Of a stretch of DNA of 64,000 nucleotides, positions 1 through 11,779 are shown piece by piece. The position numbers and the translations under genes were made by a program. Under the pieces are notes generated by a model that worked only from the letters and a program-made list of their open reading frames with translations, searched no databases and had not been told where the DNA came from. This stretch comes from Heliopora coerulea. Taxonomy: Eukaryota; Cnidaria; Anthozoa; Scleralcyonacea; Helioporidae. Position 1 is the stretch's first letter. Each line of letters opens with the position of its first letter. The stretch lies in contig JASJOG010000099.1 in NCBI GenBank assembly GCA_030142905.1, positions 62,001-126,000 on the forward strand, given 5' to 3'.

Positions 1-3000
1 AAATACCAGTGAAAAGAATAACTCCTAGCTAGAGCATCTGGTGCGCATAAATTAAATTCTCCAAAAAATTTTGCAAAAAGTGATCATAAAAACATGAAAA
101 AGGAGAGTTCGAGATGTCTTACCTCAAATAATATGAAGAAAGATCGGAACTCGCAGCAGGACTCTGAATAGGCAGACAACGTTTCAGACTGGTCTGAATT
201 CGACAACGGTAAAAGCTGTTTACTGATTAATACTCGGAAACTAGGGGCGGATTTAGCGTACGTCATACACCATCAAATTGATGAGGTAAAATTTCTGAAG
301 CGAACGAGACAAGTTACATCCGTAGCTATGGTTTCAAAACTCAAGACTCGATAGCTATACATTGTTTCATCAGGCCTTAAAACCTCAAATCTAGAGTAAT
401 TATATGCCGAATCCGTCAAGGAAGTAAAGTTAGTCAAAACGCATTTTGGCAGGCAATCAACTCTCGTTATTTCAGATCTAAACGAATAAAAACCCAAATA
501 CGTCATAAGCCCGTCGAAACGGTTTTCGATTGATTTGTCTTCTGATTGGTCTACGCTAAAAATAACCAGCACTGATTGGCTAAGTGTGGGAAAATTGGCT
601 AACTCTTGCCGGATGGCTTGCCAGACTTTCGAAATTAACTGATAATTTAATAGATAGTAGTTCCAAAGTGCAGTCACCGCAGATAGCTTCGCCAAATCTT
701 GGTTGAACTGAAGACGAAGATCAAAAGTTTTGCTACTTTTTCAAAATGGAGAGCATATGGAGCTGGTTAGTAAGACCTTCCTCTGAAATCTTAGAGTAGA
801 GACGTACATTCCTAAAAGAGACATGATAAAGCCATTTATTGCACTCAGGAATACTTTTATATTAGTTTTAATCACCCTTATTTGTAATGTAAATCAGATT
901 TAAATCCTAACTGCAGTATTAGCGCTGATAGCAATAAATTTTTTACGATATCGTTTTCGTAATGGAATACCGTATCTGCCATCTAGCTCTTGATTTGGCA
1001 GCGTTGTTCTTCTCCTCATGGTTTATTTAATGTAGCGTGGCATTCTTTTGAAACGTCTCAATATTCCATTTGCTCCCATTATCGGTAAGGTAGCAATAAA
1101 ATCTTGAATTAATCATTGTTTTAAGTATTCACCACAGATGTTTTTAAAAATTATTCATAATTTGATGATATGCAAATTCATATCTTCTTGTACCAAACAC
1201 AAGCAAATAGTTTGTCAATGTTTTAATGAAATTTACTCATGCCCATGTCTCATGAAGTAGTTGATTCTTCCAGTGCGTGCTCTGGGAAAACCATACTAGA
1301 TAGGGACCCATTCCAAACTTTCAAGACAATAGGTGGCATATTTGTTGCTTTTGTGTCTGTGACAGGCATAAAAATTTCTTGCAACTATCCAGATTTTAGG
1401 AAATGGAGAACTACATTGCCTTTCAAGTGCATGATCGAGTTTGTGCCACCTCTTATAAAGATTATCTGGTGTTCACTAACAGTGTTATTTACAATGTATA
1501 GTTTAGTCAGGTGAATCGCTGAAATTTCATCATTTAGCCCCTCTTATTTTTTGAGGAAGCGGGGAAAACAAGAAAAAACCTTTTTCCTCCACTGTACCTA
1601 AGAGACTTTTCTTGAATTTGCTGTGGAAAGTCGTAGTAGAGGGCTCTAATCAAAACCTCTCTTTCCTTATACAAGTGAAAGTGGACCAGCGCCTCTAAGA
1701 GTGCAACTTATTATAGAATTTTGGACTAAATTTGCATGTATTTGAATGAGGTTTACTTTTTAATATATAAGTACAGTTGCTGAGTTATATTCATATTATG
1801 ATATTTCTAAAATATTTCGACCAGTGTAGGAGCCAAAGTTACTCTAACGTAATCAAACAGGAATTCAGACAGATAACACTTGACAGAGGAAGATCAAGGT
1901 TTCATAAAATCTGTGTATATATATGATTGTCTTGATATAACTGAGCAAAATTTCATTGAATAATTGATGTTATGAATTTATCATATGCCAATGAGTCACA
2001 TTTTACACAGTGTGATTTAGAATAATCACATAGCTTAAACTGCAACAAGGTCACTAAACAGAACATTTAACATTTACAATTAAATTCAAAATATTAAAAA
2101 GAAATTCAAAAATTGTTAAAACAGAAACTGATTGTGCACGATTTTTTTCGCTTTAATATTTTGGCTGATGTTGAAAGAGGACAGAGGGTTGAGATGACTA
2201 AGATGATGATTAAAGGGGATAAGCTACTCTAACATCTGATAAATGTTCAATAATTATGACTTCCATACTAGGGAGCCTCCCTAAATCCACTCCCATTACT
2301 TTACTTTTGGACAGGTGTGAATTACAGTTTCTGGTGCTTTAAAATTAGACAACTCTTAATTAGTTATTGGACAGTCTATCCATATTGGTCATACTGGCTA
2401 CAACACCAACAGTGTTTTCGATTTCTTGTAGGCTTACTAGTAAGCACCGACGGAGATTGAAACGGTCATAAATGTTGCTGTTTTATTATTACTTTTTTGC
2501 CTTCAAAACTATTGTATCGTTATCCTTATGCTTGTGATTGGTGGAGCGTGTTTGTAATTGTCTGGATCTGACAAACTGTCTAGGGCACTTTTTTTTGGGA
2601 AATCCTTTGAAGGTGCTGATCCTCCCCACTTCCAGAGGTTACATGCCGACGAAAAATCTTGACTAATGGAAAAAAAATCCTAGATCCGCCCCTGGAGACC
2701 ACTACGAATATAGATGTAAAATCTATTTCATGATTATTTGATGTTCTTTTTCCTATGGGAAATCGACTTGATAAGTTACATAGTAAGGTTTGATCTAGTA
2801 CAGGAAGTTTCTTTACTGAAGTCAGGCAGGCGTAACATTTGTCGTATGATTGAGTTTCAGGCGACCCGTACAAAAGTTTCAGTTGTTACCTGGTTTCGTC
2901 TCTGAGGAAACGTTCAGTTGGTTGTTTTTATCAAATAAAGATTTAAATAACAAACTTTGCTGATTTTACTGTTTTGCATGTTGCATTATTTCCTGATGCA

Positions 3001-3260
3001 TCCGGAGCAGGTTAAGAATCTCAACACTTGCTTGCACTAAAGTCAATTCTTTGACCTTTGGCTACTTACGAAAAGAATTTTTTATCAACATACGATCTCT
3101 GCACACAATACAGGAGGATAACGCTTGTCATTATTGCGTGCTCTATTCAAACCCATAACGATCATGTTCGAGCAGTACAGCTAAATCATTCACTCATTTG
3201 GTGGCCATCTAAATACGAAGATTGATCACTATGCACTAGTTGTGAATCGTTTAATTCGTT
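1..3260. other. No gene recognised; AT-rich non-coding DNA
   Basis: Open frames here (for example 273-695 minus, 140 codons, and 1239-1514 plus, 91 codons) match no family I know and show no domain, splice or codon-use support. Around 2641-2700 there is a MITE-like phrase also typical of short dispersed repeats. The only candidate signal is a cluster of inverted CCAAT boxes at 541-610, listed separately. Confidence 0.6.
541..610 (-). promoter_or_regulatory. Cluster of NF-Y/CCAAT-type boxes
   Basis: CTGATTGGTC and ACTGATTGGCTA lie within 40 bases of each other, followed by AATTGGCTAA. The first two fit the NF-Y consensus (RRCCAATCAG read on the minus strand). A similar cluster occurs at 49687-49800. 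No gene start can be tied to these boxes, so a promoter role is an inference from motif spacing alone. Confidence 0.25.
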
Positions 3261-3261
3261 A

Positions 3262-3316
3262 CTTTTTTTTATTTTTTTATTTTTTTATTTTTTTATTTTT
3301 TTATTTATTTATTTTA
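3262..3316. repeat. T-rich simple repeat (ATTTTTTT)n
   Basis: Near-perfect tandem octamer of A plus seven T, passing into ATTT units. The phenylalanine/leucine-rich reading frame across it is an artefact of the repeat. Confidence 0.9.
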
Positions 3317-6039
3317 AATTGCCAGTTATACACCGTCTTGATCAATAAGGAACGTTCATCCCCTCGCCCACTGCGCAAAGCGCGGTTCGAGGGTACTAAT
3401 CTTTACATGCATGGACAGTGGCTTAGACAGGATTTTCCTTAGGGGGGGCCATCGTCCGACCACGGTTTGCCAAAAACCGACCACAAAGAGTTGAAAGGAC
3501 AGTTAAACACACACACAATCAAGTTGTTCTGGGTTAATTGTTGTGACTAATTCAAGAGAGGAGATGCTTTTTAAAAAGTAGACTGTCAAACCTAAGGCTC
3601 TCGCTAAATCGGGATTTTACTAGGACGGTCTGGGGGTATGCTCCCCCAGAAAATTTTGAAATCTTGATGTCTTGAAACACCATTTCTAGCAATCTCAGAC
3701 GATAATTTTGGTCAAACATGCTCGGTAAATTGATTGTGGTTGCGCTTCTTTTTTTTTTTTTTTTTATCAAAAATGCTATTGAAGTGAAGAACAAAGTATT
3801 GTAATTCTTGAGACTTTGAGATATTCATCTGGACGAAGTTCAACAAATCGAGTAATACTGACTTATTAAAAGGCAATCAGTCTAATTTATGTCTTATTGA
3901 TTACGTCCACTATTTTTAACTGGGTCTCCGAAGGATATCTACACTGTTAGAATTTGACAAAAATATCTTCCTAGGCCTCTTGTTCTCTGAAGCAGATGCA
4001 AAATTTTTTACTATCCCGGGATTTTTCCTATCCCGACGGTATATCGGTCGAAATTCGGGATTTTCAAGCAAAATAGGGATAATCCCCACGAAATCAGGAG
4101 GGTTGACTTTCTGATAAGTGATAAAAAGTGCATGGGTCTAACATGAGTAAATACCTTATGCAATGTTGTAACACGTAAAGGAGGAGGGGCATGGCATTAT
4201 GGCCCTCCCTCTAAATACGCTAGTGTGTGTGGCGTCCTTTTATACCCGTGGTTGCTAGGGTAAAAAACTCCAGGTTTATTTCTTTATAGGTATATACTCA
4301 CGGGTTCCGCACATTCAAGTATGCCGTGTGCAAATTTGGGCGCTGGTATGTTGTTGACGAAACGAGAGATTGAATGAAAGATATTGCTTTCGTTTTGTTT
4401 TCGCTTTTATGGACCACTACAAAGTTGTTTACATTGTCTGAACACTCGATCCACTAAATAATTGAACACCAACTCATGAAATGGCTTGCTTTAAAAAGAA
4501 TCGGAGATTGTGACTGGTTTTTGTTTTTGAGGACGTCTTAACCATTCAGGATATGAATATTGAAATAACAGTTTTCAAACTTAGCTCCATTGAATATGCC
4601 CAACTTATCACTTTTTACAGCAAGATTTTGACTTGGTTCTTTCTGATAACTATCTACAAAACTCGTAAAGGACCTCAAGCTGGCGCTTCTTGCCCAGGCA
4701 TTTGCTGAACGACTCAGTGCAAACGACATTCTTTGCTGATGTTGAATGGAAAGTGATTTGTATGGATCGAGAATTGTCAAGTTTTGGTAATCACTTAATC
4801 GAGGTGTACAATTCCCAGGTACGGCTGACTTTAAAAACTTTGAAATACTAGTTTTGCGAAGGAAATGGTTGATTGGTTAATCTCCGTTGAAGAGCAATGT
4901 TTTGAACAGTTTTCGAAATTCGCTTCCCCACTTCATTCTTCCCTAGGAGAGACTACATGCATACTCCAATATTGTTTTCTTTTCCACATTAAACCAGCAT
5001 CTGTGTTGTTCTAGATTTTAAACTTTTCTGAAAAGATTAAAGTTTTCTTCTTTCAGAAAATTTATACTTGAGCTTTTTATGTTGAGAAGCCGGTGAATGC
5101 TTCGTTGAAGAGTCGTAAGAGTTACGGGTTTGTACGCTTTGGCATGTTTTCTTTTTTTCTACCTCTTCTAACATGAACAAAGCAGAGTGTTTAACTACGT
5201 AAAAGGTACGTCCTCTCCATCTCTCAAATCGTTTTTCTTACTACAAAAGTTGTACCAGATTTGCTAATTGTATTTTGTTTTCTCGTTTTTGGTCAGCAAT
5301 AAGATTGCAGAGTTCGTTCATGTTTTCTTTGTTTATTCGCCAGTTTCGTAATTTGCTTCATTTTCGTCACAAAAGTCAGAATCGTGTACATTCGGCTGAA
5401 TATTTAGTATAAATCATCACCATAGCACCCCTTTAGACATTTGTAGGCAATTTTTTAAAACAAGGAATGTCAAAAACAATTTAAATCTAAACCAATCCGT
5501 AGTGCTCCTTGTAATACGACTGGTAACCTATGAGAATGCTCCATTTTTATGGTGGAGATTCTGGCCATCTAATAAAAAACCCTTCTTGAAGAGGAACTAA
5601 ATGAGAAGTGTAAAATAGGACAACCACACGAAATACCAATGGTCCACAACTGACTTTGGGTCTCGTGAGATATATTGGGAGGGCGGGCGAGGGCTTCTTC
5701 GTTTCGATAAAAACGATGACATTTTCTTAAAATAACACAAGTTCCGCTACAAGTTTTACAAAGGATAAACAACGTTAACCGCCCGCTTACCGCAATGGTT
5801 TGAACACCTTGCAAGATGGTGTTGACTCCATCTATTCAAGAATATCATCAGTTACACATAGACTCGGTCTTCCTCGTACTTTAATAATTTTGACAGGAGA
5901 ATGATTTTCCAAAATGTTATTAAACAGAGTCTTAAATGTTAACAATTGTCATCGACATAAGAACTATTCACTACCGACCACTGCGCTTGTGATATATCAT
6001 GATAGAATTTATCAGCACTATAATGTTTGAAATTTCCTA
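3317..6039. other. No gene recognised; short dispersed-repeat fragments
   Basis: No convincing coding sequence. A 7-bp-arm palindrome (CTGGGGG...CCCCCAG, 3630-3649) sits in a phrase typical of invertebrate MITEs. Around 4010-4100 are repeated TCCCGGGATTTTT-like blocks. At about 5180-5380 the minus strand has weak nucleotide similarity to 48230-48440, suggesting the same dispersed element. The 5569-5814 minus frame (81 codons) matches nothing I recognise. Confidence 0.5.
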
Positions 6040-6943
6040 TAGCAAAAAAAAAAACAAACAAACCCGGTTTGATTCGCGGTTACTTTAGCCTCAGAACTAT
6101 TAAGACCAGATCATTACCGCCAATAGAGCTTTGTAACACTTTACCCTGTAAAACGTTATTAATATTTGAAGCCAGTATAACATCTAAGAGTATAGATGTA
6201 GTCTTAGTTATTCGTGTTGGCTAGGTTATCAATTGCGATAGGTTGAAAGTAGGACAAAAATTCATAAAAGCTCTTGCATCTTGCTCGTTATGGTCCAGTA
6301 AATTACAATTTAGGTCTCACACTGTGTAAACAGGCAAATTAAACGATGAGGCAGCTATCAAACTTGAAGTGAAATTTACTTCAAAACGAATTGACGAGGT
6401 ATCTGGAGGTCGATATGCAATACAAATAATAATTGACTTTAAGTTTCTAACCTGAATCTTTAGCCACATCTGATGAAAGCCTGAGGAAGAAATATTGGGA
6501 ATAATCCCAAACAACTCAGTGTTATAATTTTCTGACACATAAGCATAGATTCCACCACATTTCTTACTTTGTCAATGAACTCGATAAAGATTATATCCAG
6601 GAGCTTCAATTTCCAGGTATGAAACAATGCAATGTAATTAAGTTTCCGAAATCGTATAGACTTCCAGCTTGTTTGTCAAGGTAGTCCCTTTAATTCGAAG
6701 ATAATGATCTCTGTGTTTCAGCAAACACACGTTCAGATGAGCGATTTTCACATTGCCTATCCTCGTTGTCTTGCCAACAGAGAAATTAGTGTGTCCAGTA
6801 GGTCCAGGGGTCAATACAATATCATGCAGTAATATTATAACCGGTCTAGAAGTCGACATAGAACTACTATATAGAACAACCAAAACACGAGTTCTCCTAA
6901 CCTTGAGAAAGACATTTGCGCCAATCCGCCATTTTGTCTTCAA
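6040..6943 (-). pseudogene. LINE (CR1/Rex-type) endonuclease-domain relic
   Basis: On the minus strand one frame running 6943 to about 6240 reads through several stops and preserves the order of a non-LTR retrotransposon endonuclease: a DIVLTPGPTG segment, then VKIAHLNV and a TISET motif, a GGIYAYV segment, IICIAYRPPD, and DLNCNLL near 6300. These correspond to the N-terminal, catalytic and GDxN blocks of apurinic-like endonucleases in CR1/L2/Rex LINEs. A weaker SDH-like block follows in another frame near 6050-6190. The conserved tryptophan after ISET is replaced by a stop, and the G of GDLN is also lost to a stop. No reverse transcriptase follows, so this is a dead fragment. Confidence 0.75.
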
Positions 6944-7113
6944 AAAAGTGAAAGTTCAAACCTTGGTGTTTGAATGCAGCAACGGAAATTCTAAAGTACT
7001 CATATCCGAGCATTTGTTTTCATTGAAACCACTCTCCAGGAGAACAGAAAGGCAAAGAACTAACGAAAACCCCAGTACGAAGGAGACACGTCCAACTGCC
7101 ATGACCAAGCTCT

Positions 7114-7144
7114 CTGACGAAGGTCACAGTATCTTCACCGAAAC
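7114..7144 (+). ncRNA. Hammerhead-like motif (degenerate)
   Basis: CTGACGA, an unpaired A, a short GGU/ACC stem with a long loop, then GAAAC. This follows the CUGANGA...GAAAC core layout of hammerhead ribozymes but has one extra base between core and stem II, and no convincing stems I and III. Similar motifs recur at 11642, 25450, 27140 and 29401. Confidence 0.3.
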
Positions 7145-7734
7145 GTTAAAAATATTGTTAGCCACAGACAACTTGTGTATATTTTACCTTTTTGATAACA
7201 TCGTAACATCTTACATTCCTTCCGGTTTAGTAGTATGTATGGTTTTTCATATTCGATCACTTCGCAACTTATATCGTAAGCCATGACATAAATGTCTAAA
7301 TGGATTGGTTTTGAAATACTTTGTAAGTAATCAGGATTAATGGAAGGAATCATAAGTCAGCTAACTCACGAGACGAAAACAAAAGAAAATATATTGATTA
7401 CTGATGAAGGAGATTAATCTACTGTATATTTTGAAGAAAAATCGAAACAACCGAAATTAATGTGTATTTGTTATTAAGTCTTTCTGATACATTTATGCCA
7501 GGATAGAGTTTTAGCTAAAGTCTTGGGAGCACGGAGAAACGTACCCATGTAGGGTCTGGTTTACTATTAACTGTGAAGGGAGGATAGCGTCAAACGTTGC
7601 CTTTATATTATGGTTTCATAAAGGGGCAGTGTTTTCTGTTTTGCGGTAGCAATGAGGAGCTGAGCTTCCGAACCGCCGAACAAGCTATGCCACTGTCAAA
7701 AGCCATTGTCCTAAAACTAAAGAGCTTGTCGTTG

Positions 7735-7850
7735 TCACAGTCACTGCCACACTCCATGAAACAGTTACAGTTACAGCCACAGTTACAGTCACAGGCACAG
7801 GCATGGTCACATTCATAGTTATAGTTACAGTCACAGTCAGAGCCAAAGTC
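7735..7850. repeat. Degenerate hexamer satellite (CACAGT)n
   Basis: Imperfect tandem copies of CAGTCA/CAGTTA hexamers. The same family reappears at 8425-8700. Reading frames through it give only repetitive peptides and are not genes. Confidence 0.85.
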
Positions 7851-7869
7851 ATGTCACAATGACAGCCTC

Positions 7870-8420
7870 AGTGGCGTAATCGGGTCCTCGATTTTGGGGG
7901 TGGTGCACATAATCAAAGATCAACAGACAAACTATATAAAACATGCCTTTATGGTCTACGTAACTACTGTGTCTATTAACTTCATGCATACAACGGTAAT
8001 GTAGACATGTAACACGGATTGTATTTATATTCCATTTTCTTTTCTCTCCTTTTTACAAATTGCCAAGTCTACAGAAGTTACAAATTGCCAAGTGTACAGT
8101 TCGTACAGAAACGTTTAAACAAAAGTGAGAGAATATTAATAAGTTCAAAATAACAACTTTAATGATCCATTTCGTTGAAATAAATCAGTAAGTAACTCGA
8201 AAAATCCTAGCAGAAGTCGTTAGAATTTTTTTAAGTAATTAGAGAGAATTTCGTATAAAAATGTTTGTTACTGGGCAATAAAGAAGGAAGAATATCCCTT
8301 TGCTATTTTGCCAATGATGTACTGACGGTTTACTGGCATGTAAAGACGAACTTGGAATGATCATGAATGGGGAAGGGAGTACGTTGCCCCAAGCCTCCCA
8401 CTGGCAACGCCAGAGCAATG
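7870..8420. other. Non-coding spacer between two hexamer satellites
   Basis: AT-rich sequence without recognisable features. The phrase around 8045-8100 contains a short direct repeat (ACAAATTGCCAAG, twice). Confidence 0.5.
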
Positions 8421-8424
8421 TGAC

Positions 8425-8700
8425 AGTCACATTCACAGTAACAGTGACAGTAGCAGTAACAGCAGCAGAAACAGACATAGTGACATTCACTGTCACAATC
8501 ACAGTCACAGTCACAGTAAAAGCAGCTGTCACAGTAATAGCAACAGTAATAGTCACAGTCAGTCACAGTCGGAGTAAAAGCAGCTATCATAGTAACAGCA
8601 TCAGTCACAGTCACAGTAACAGTCACAGTAAATGTAACTATCATAGTAACATCAACAGTTGCAGTCACAATCGCAGTCACCTTCACAGTCACAATCAAAT
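8425..8700. repeat. Degenerate hexamer satellite (CACAGT/AACAGT)n
   Basis: About 275 bases of hexamers of the form (A/C)ACAGT with interspersed AGCAGC. All six frames are open for long distances because the 6-base period preserves frame and rarely makes stops; the resulting Val/Thr or Ser/His-rich peptides are spurious. Confidence 0.9.
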
Positions 8701-11490
8701 AAGCATTATCTCAAAGGTTACTGAACGGGCATAACAAGTTAATCAAATTATCATAAGAGAGAAGAAAAAAGTTTGGGAAGTTTGAGCATGTTTGCATGAA
8801 TCCTTGGTAATTGAATAAATCTAGTGCAATAGAATACTACCTAATGAAAATAGTTACGGATTTTGGCAAGTTTTGTATCTTTTTCCGTTTTCTGGATTTT
8901 GGCATGTAAAGCTGTATGAGCAATGCTCAAATCTGGCAACCTCTACCTATGAAAGATATCTGCCATTGCGTATGCCTTTTGCCATAAACACAAAACCTTA
9001 AAGTCTTACAAGTGTTTCCGCTAGGTTTTTCTTCATAGTAAGGAGACCACACAGTCATGATCTCTTTGAGATGCCACACTGAACTTCATGTTTTGTTACC
9101 CATTCAAAACGTTTACTGCATGGATTACAAAGGATGCTTGGACTAGCAGAAGAAAATTAGCTGACAGTTTGCCTAAAAATGCTGTAGAGGGAGGAACCAT
9201 CCCTAATCGCAATTACTCAGAGAGTTACAACAACAAACGGACCGCCAAATATCATGGCGTATTATCCTATGAGATGCCACTAATATGTACTTGTGCTGCA
9301 GCTGCATCATAATTGTGAAATTTTCGATTTTATCAAACAAAGAATAGATTTGTTAATCTTAAATTAAACGCTGAGGAATCTAAGCTCCAAATGAATTAGA
9401 GGGCTTATATCGGTCATATAATGAGGAACGACTGATTAAAGTTCGGCTCCTCAAGGATCTAATTAAGGTGTTAATGATATCAACCGCCAGAAAGTAAACA
9501 GGAACAGATGAGTTTTATGGGAATGGTAAATTATCCCGCTGAAGTTTATTCCAAGTTTGTTTGGCATAACTGAACTATTAAGGCAACGTTTAAAAAATAA
9601 AACGGAGACACTCGATGGAACTCCATAAGACCAGATTTAATCAAGTCAAAGTAGATTTAATTAGTCATGGAGTACTGATATAGTCCGGTGTAAACAAGCC
9701 TGTCACACTTTCATTAGATTCATCGTCATAATGAATTAGGAATGTGTCTGCTCCACGAATGGCGATCGCTTGATTCGCGTCAAGGCTAAGAGTGGTTAAG
9801 AATTATAAATTTTGAATAAATTTATCGTGAAATTTTATTACATTTATGGTGAGCTCATATTGTTACAATTATGGTTAAAACTGTTTTACATTTATGGTGA
9901 GTCCGTTATTAGATTTATGATTAAATGCTATAACATTTGCGGTGAAGAATGTGCGATAAAGAGAGCATGGAAAGAGTTACTGAGAGAAAAAAGATCAAAA
10001 GGAAGACAAAAGTATAGATGGAAATATGTAATAACAAAGGGTATGAACAAGAAAGGAGTGACAGAAAAGGATACAGCGGATAGGAAGAAATGGAGGAGGA
10101 ACATCCAGCCGACCGACCCCTCACCTATGGGAAAAGGTGCTAACCACACACACTGTCTTTCACCAACCAGAAAAGCCTTTTTCATTTATGATAGAAGTAG
10201 TTGAAAGTTTTCATGGTGATTGCAAATAATGTTATTACCAATGGGTAAATCATTACATTTATTGTTGGTTTTTAATTACTTTATTGTTAGTATTAAATTT
10301 AAGGTTGTTATTACATTTATAGGTGATACATTGAATTATCCTCACCCGACACATTACGTTGTTATTTGGGAGTTGTTGTTTTACTTTACACTAACAACAC
10401 TAATGCATTTTAGACCTTTAAATTGTGAAACATCTAAAGCGTGTGGCCCCCACCAGATCGTTTTGCCCCTTTGCTGGAAATCTTATTCCCTGCGGTATGG
10501 ACGTCCTTGTGTCATCACTTGAAAGTCAACAACATACGTTTGTCAGAAGACCCAGACATTCAATCTTCGAGTTTAATCAGATAATTGAATTATTCTGTGA
10601 AATAGAAGTAATTGACCTGGGGAAGGGGCCCAAGATGCCTGAGTCTTCCTTTTGAGGTGCTAAAAATCCCATAACACTCTAAGATTAATTTCATTGCAAT
10701 GCAGGGGATAACTCAGCCGAGAACTTTCGTTCGCTTGCTTTAGATGGAAGAGGCTACATTTGTGATGAGATTTATTTCCTCGTTTTAAAACATCCGATGA
10801 AGATGGTACTAAAATGGGTAGAAGCACTCCAATACCTTCGCCAGGTGAAGATGAAAACCCAACTCAATTTAACACACTCGTAGTTCATCCTTCATGCTAC
10901 TGCTGCTTCATAGCAGACGACTCTGTCACGAAAACAGGCTTATTAACGAGAACCTTTTGAAGTATCTCGGACTTTCACATGGCTTGGTTGTGTTTGCTAT
11001 CGGTAGCACATGGAGCATGTTTTCAAATACACAATTTATAACCACAGGTTTTGATGAATGTACAGAAAGAATAAAGAAAGATGCAGAAAGATACTGAAAG
11101 AATCTCACAACGTATCTCAGGATGTATTCTGCTCTAAATCCCTTTTCGTTTATCCTGAGACCGCCAGTGAATACAAGACTGATTGAGTAAACTGATCGTT
11201 CATTTCTTCGGGGAATTACTGGCGACACCTGTGGTTCCAAGGATTTGCAAGATTTTGTGGTACAATATTAGTTTTAACATACAACATCCTCCTTGAAATA
11301 TTCCCCAATCCAATGGAATGGCAGTGCAAACAATTCATCCGAAAAAATTAAAGCAAGAGAGGATCGATCTTAGTCTAGTAATATTGCAGCTAAGAATTTA
11401 TTCACCCATAATTGGTGATTCATTGAACCCGCTGGGATGTCTTATGCCTAGACGCTAATAAAATGACGAACAAGAACTCTGAACAGTACA
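8701..11490. other. No gene recognised
   Basis: No domain-bearing frame. A loosely repeated phrase TTACATTTATGGTGA occurs near 9836, 9886 and 9932, with a diverged copy near 10309, suggesting an old low-copy tandem repeat. Frames at 9812-10204 and 10926-11240 are low-complexity or unrecognised. Confidence 0.5.
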
Positions 11491-11493
11491 TAA

Positions 11494-11690
11494 TTACTGT
11501 TGCAACTCTTGTACAGCACAAGACGAATTAAGCCAACTTTGGAGCAAAATCAACCAATAAGTATAACTTAAAATAGTCTTTTAGTTACTATTCAGAGTTT
11601 TACACTTGCCAGCGATCTTCTGGTAACGTTTCAACAGTTGCCTGAAGATCGCCGAGAAGCGTGAAACGTTTAAGCTTCTTACACGTTAGA
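11494..11690 (+). repeat. PLE-type terminal repeat, copy 1, with hammerhead-like motif
   Basis: This segment is a diverged inverted relative of 30206-30420: both carry a block around AAGACGAAT..CCAACTTTGGAGC and a TATAACTTAAAAT..AGAGTTTT block in opposite orientation. It contains an inverted pair built on CTGAAGAT..GAAACGTT, of which 11642-11667 is the plus-strand hammerhead-like half. The match to a PLE end is inferred from the shared motif and from the PLE-rich context of the second copy. Confidence 0.5.
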
Positions 11691-11779
11691 ACTTTATCTA
11701 TGATCATTGACAGTTAACATCAACTGAGGTTGGTGAAAATCTAAGCCCTCGAGGAAAGGTAAGTAATATTATACTTGAT

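Noticed and set aside
1239..1514. 91-codon frame with hydrophobic stretches
   Set aside because: No homology or splice context recognised; length is expected by chance over 64 kb.
3361..3393. GCGC-AAA-GCGC palindrome as a member of the viral micro-hairpin family
   Set aside because: Isolated single case in a GC-rich dispersed repeat, far from the viral segment; chance is adequate.
8239..8734. Long overlapping frames on both strands encoding Val/Thr or Ser/His-rich peptides
   Set aside because: They are translations of a hexamer satellite whose period preserves all frames; not genes.
9812..10204. 130-codon frame with basic Arg/Lys-rich middle
   Set aside because: Lies across a low-copy TTTATGGTGA repeat, with no domain; not supported as a gene.
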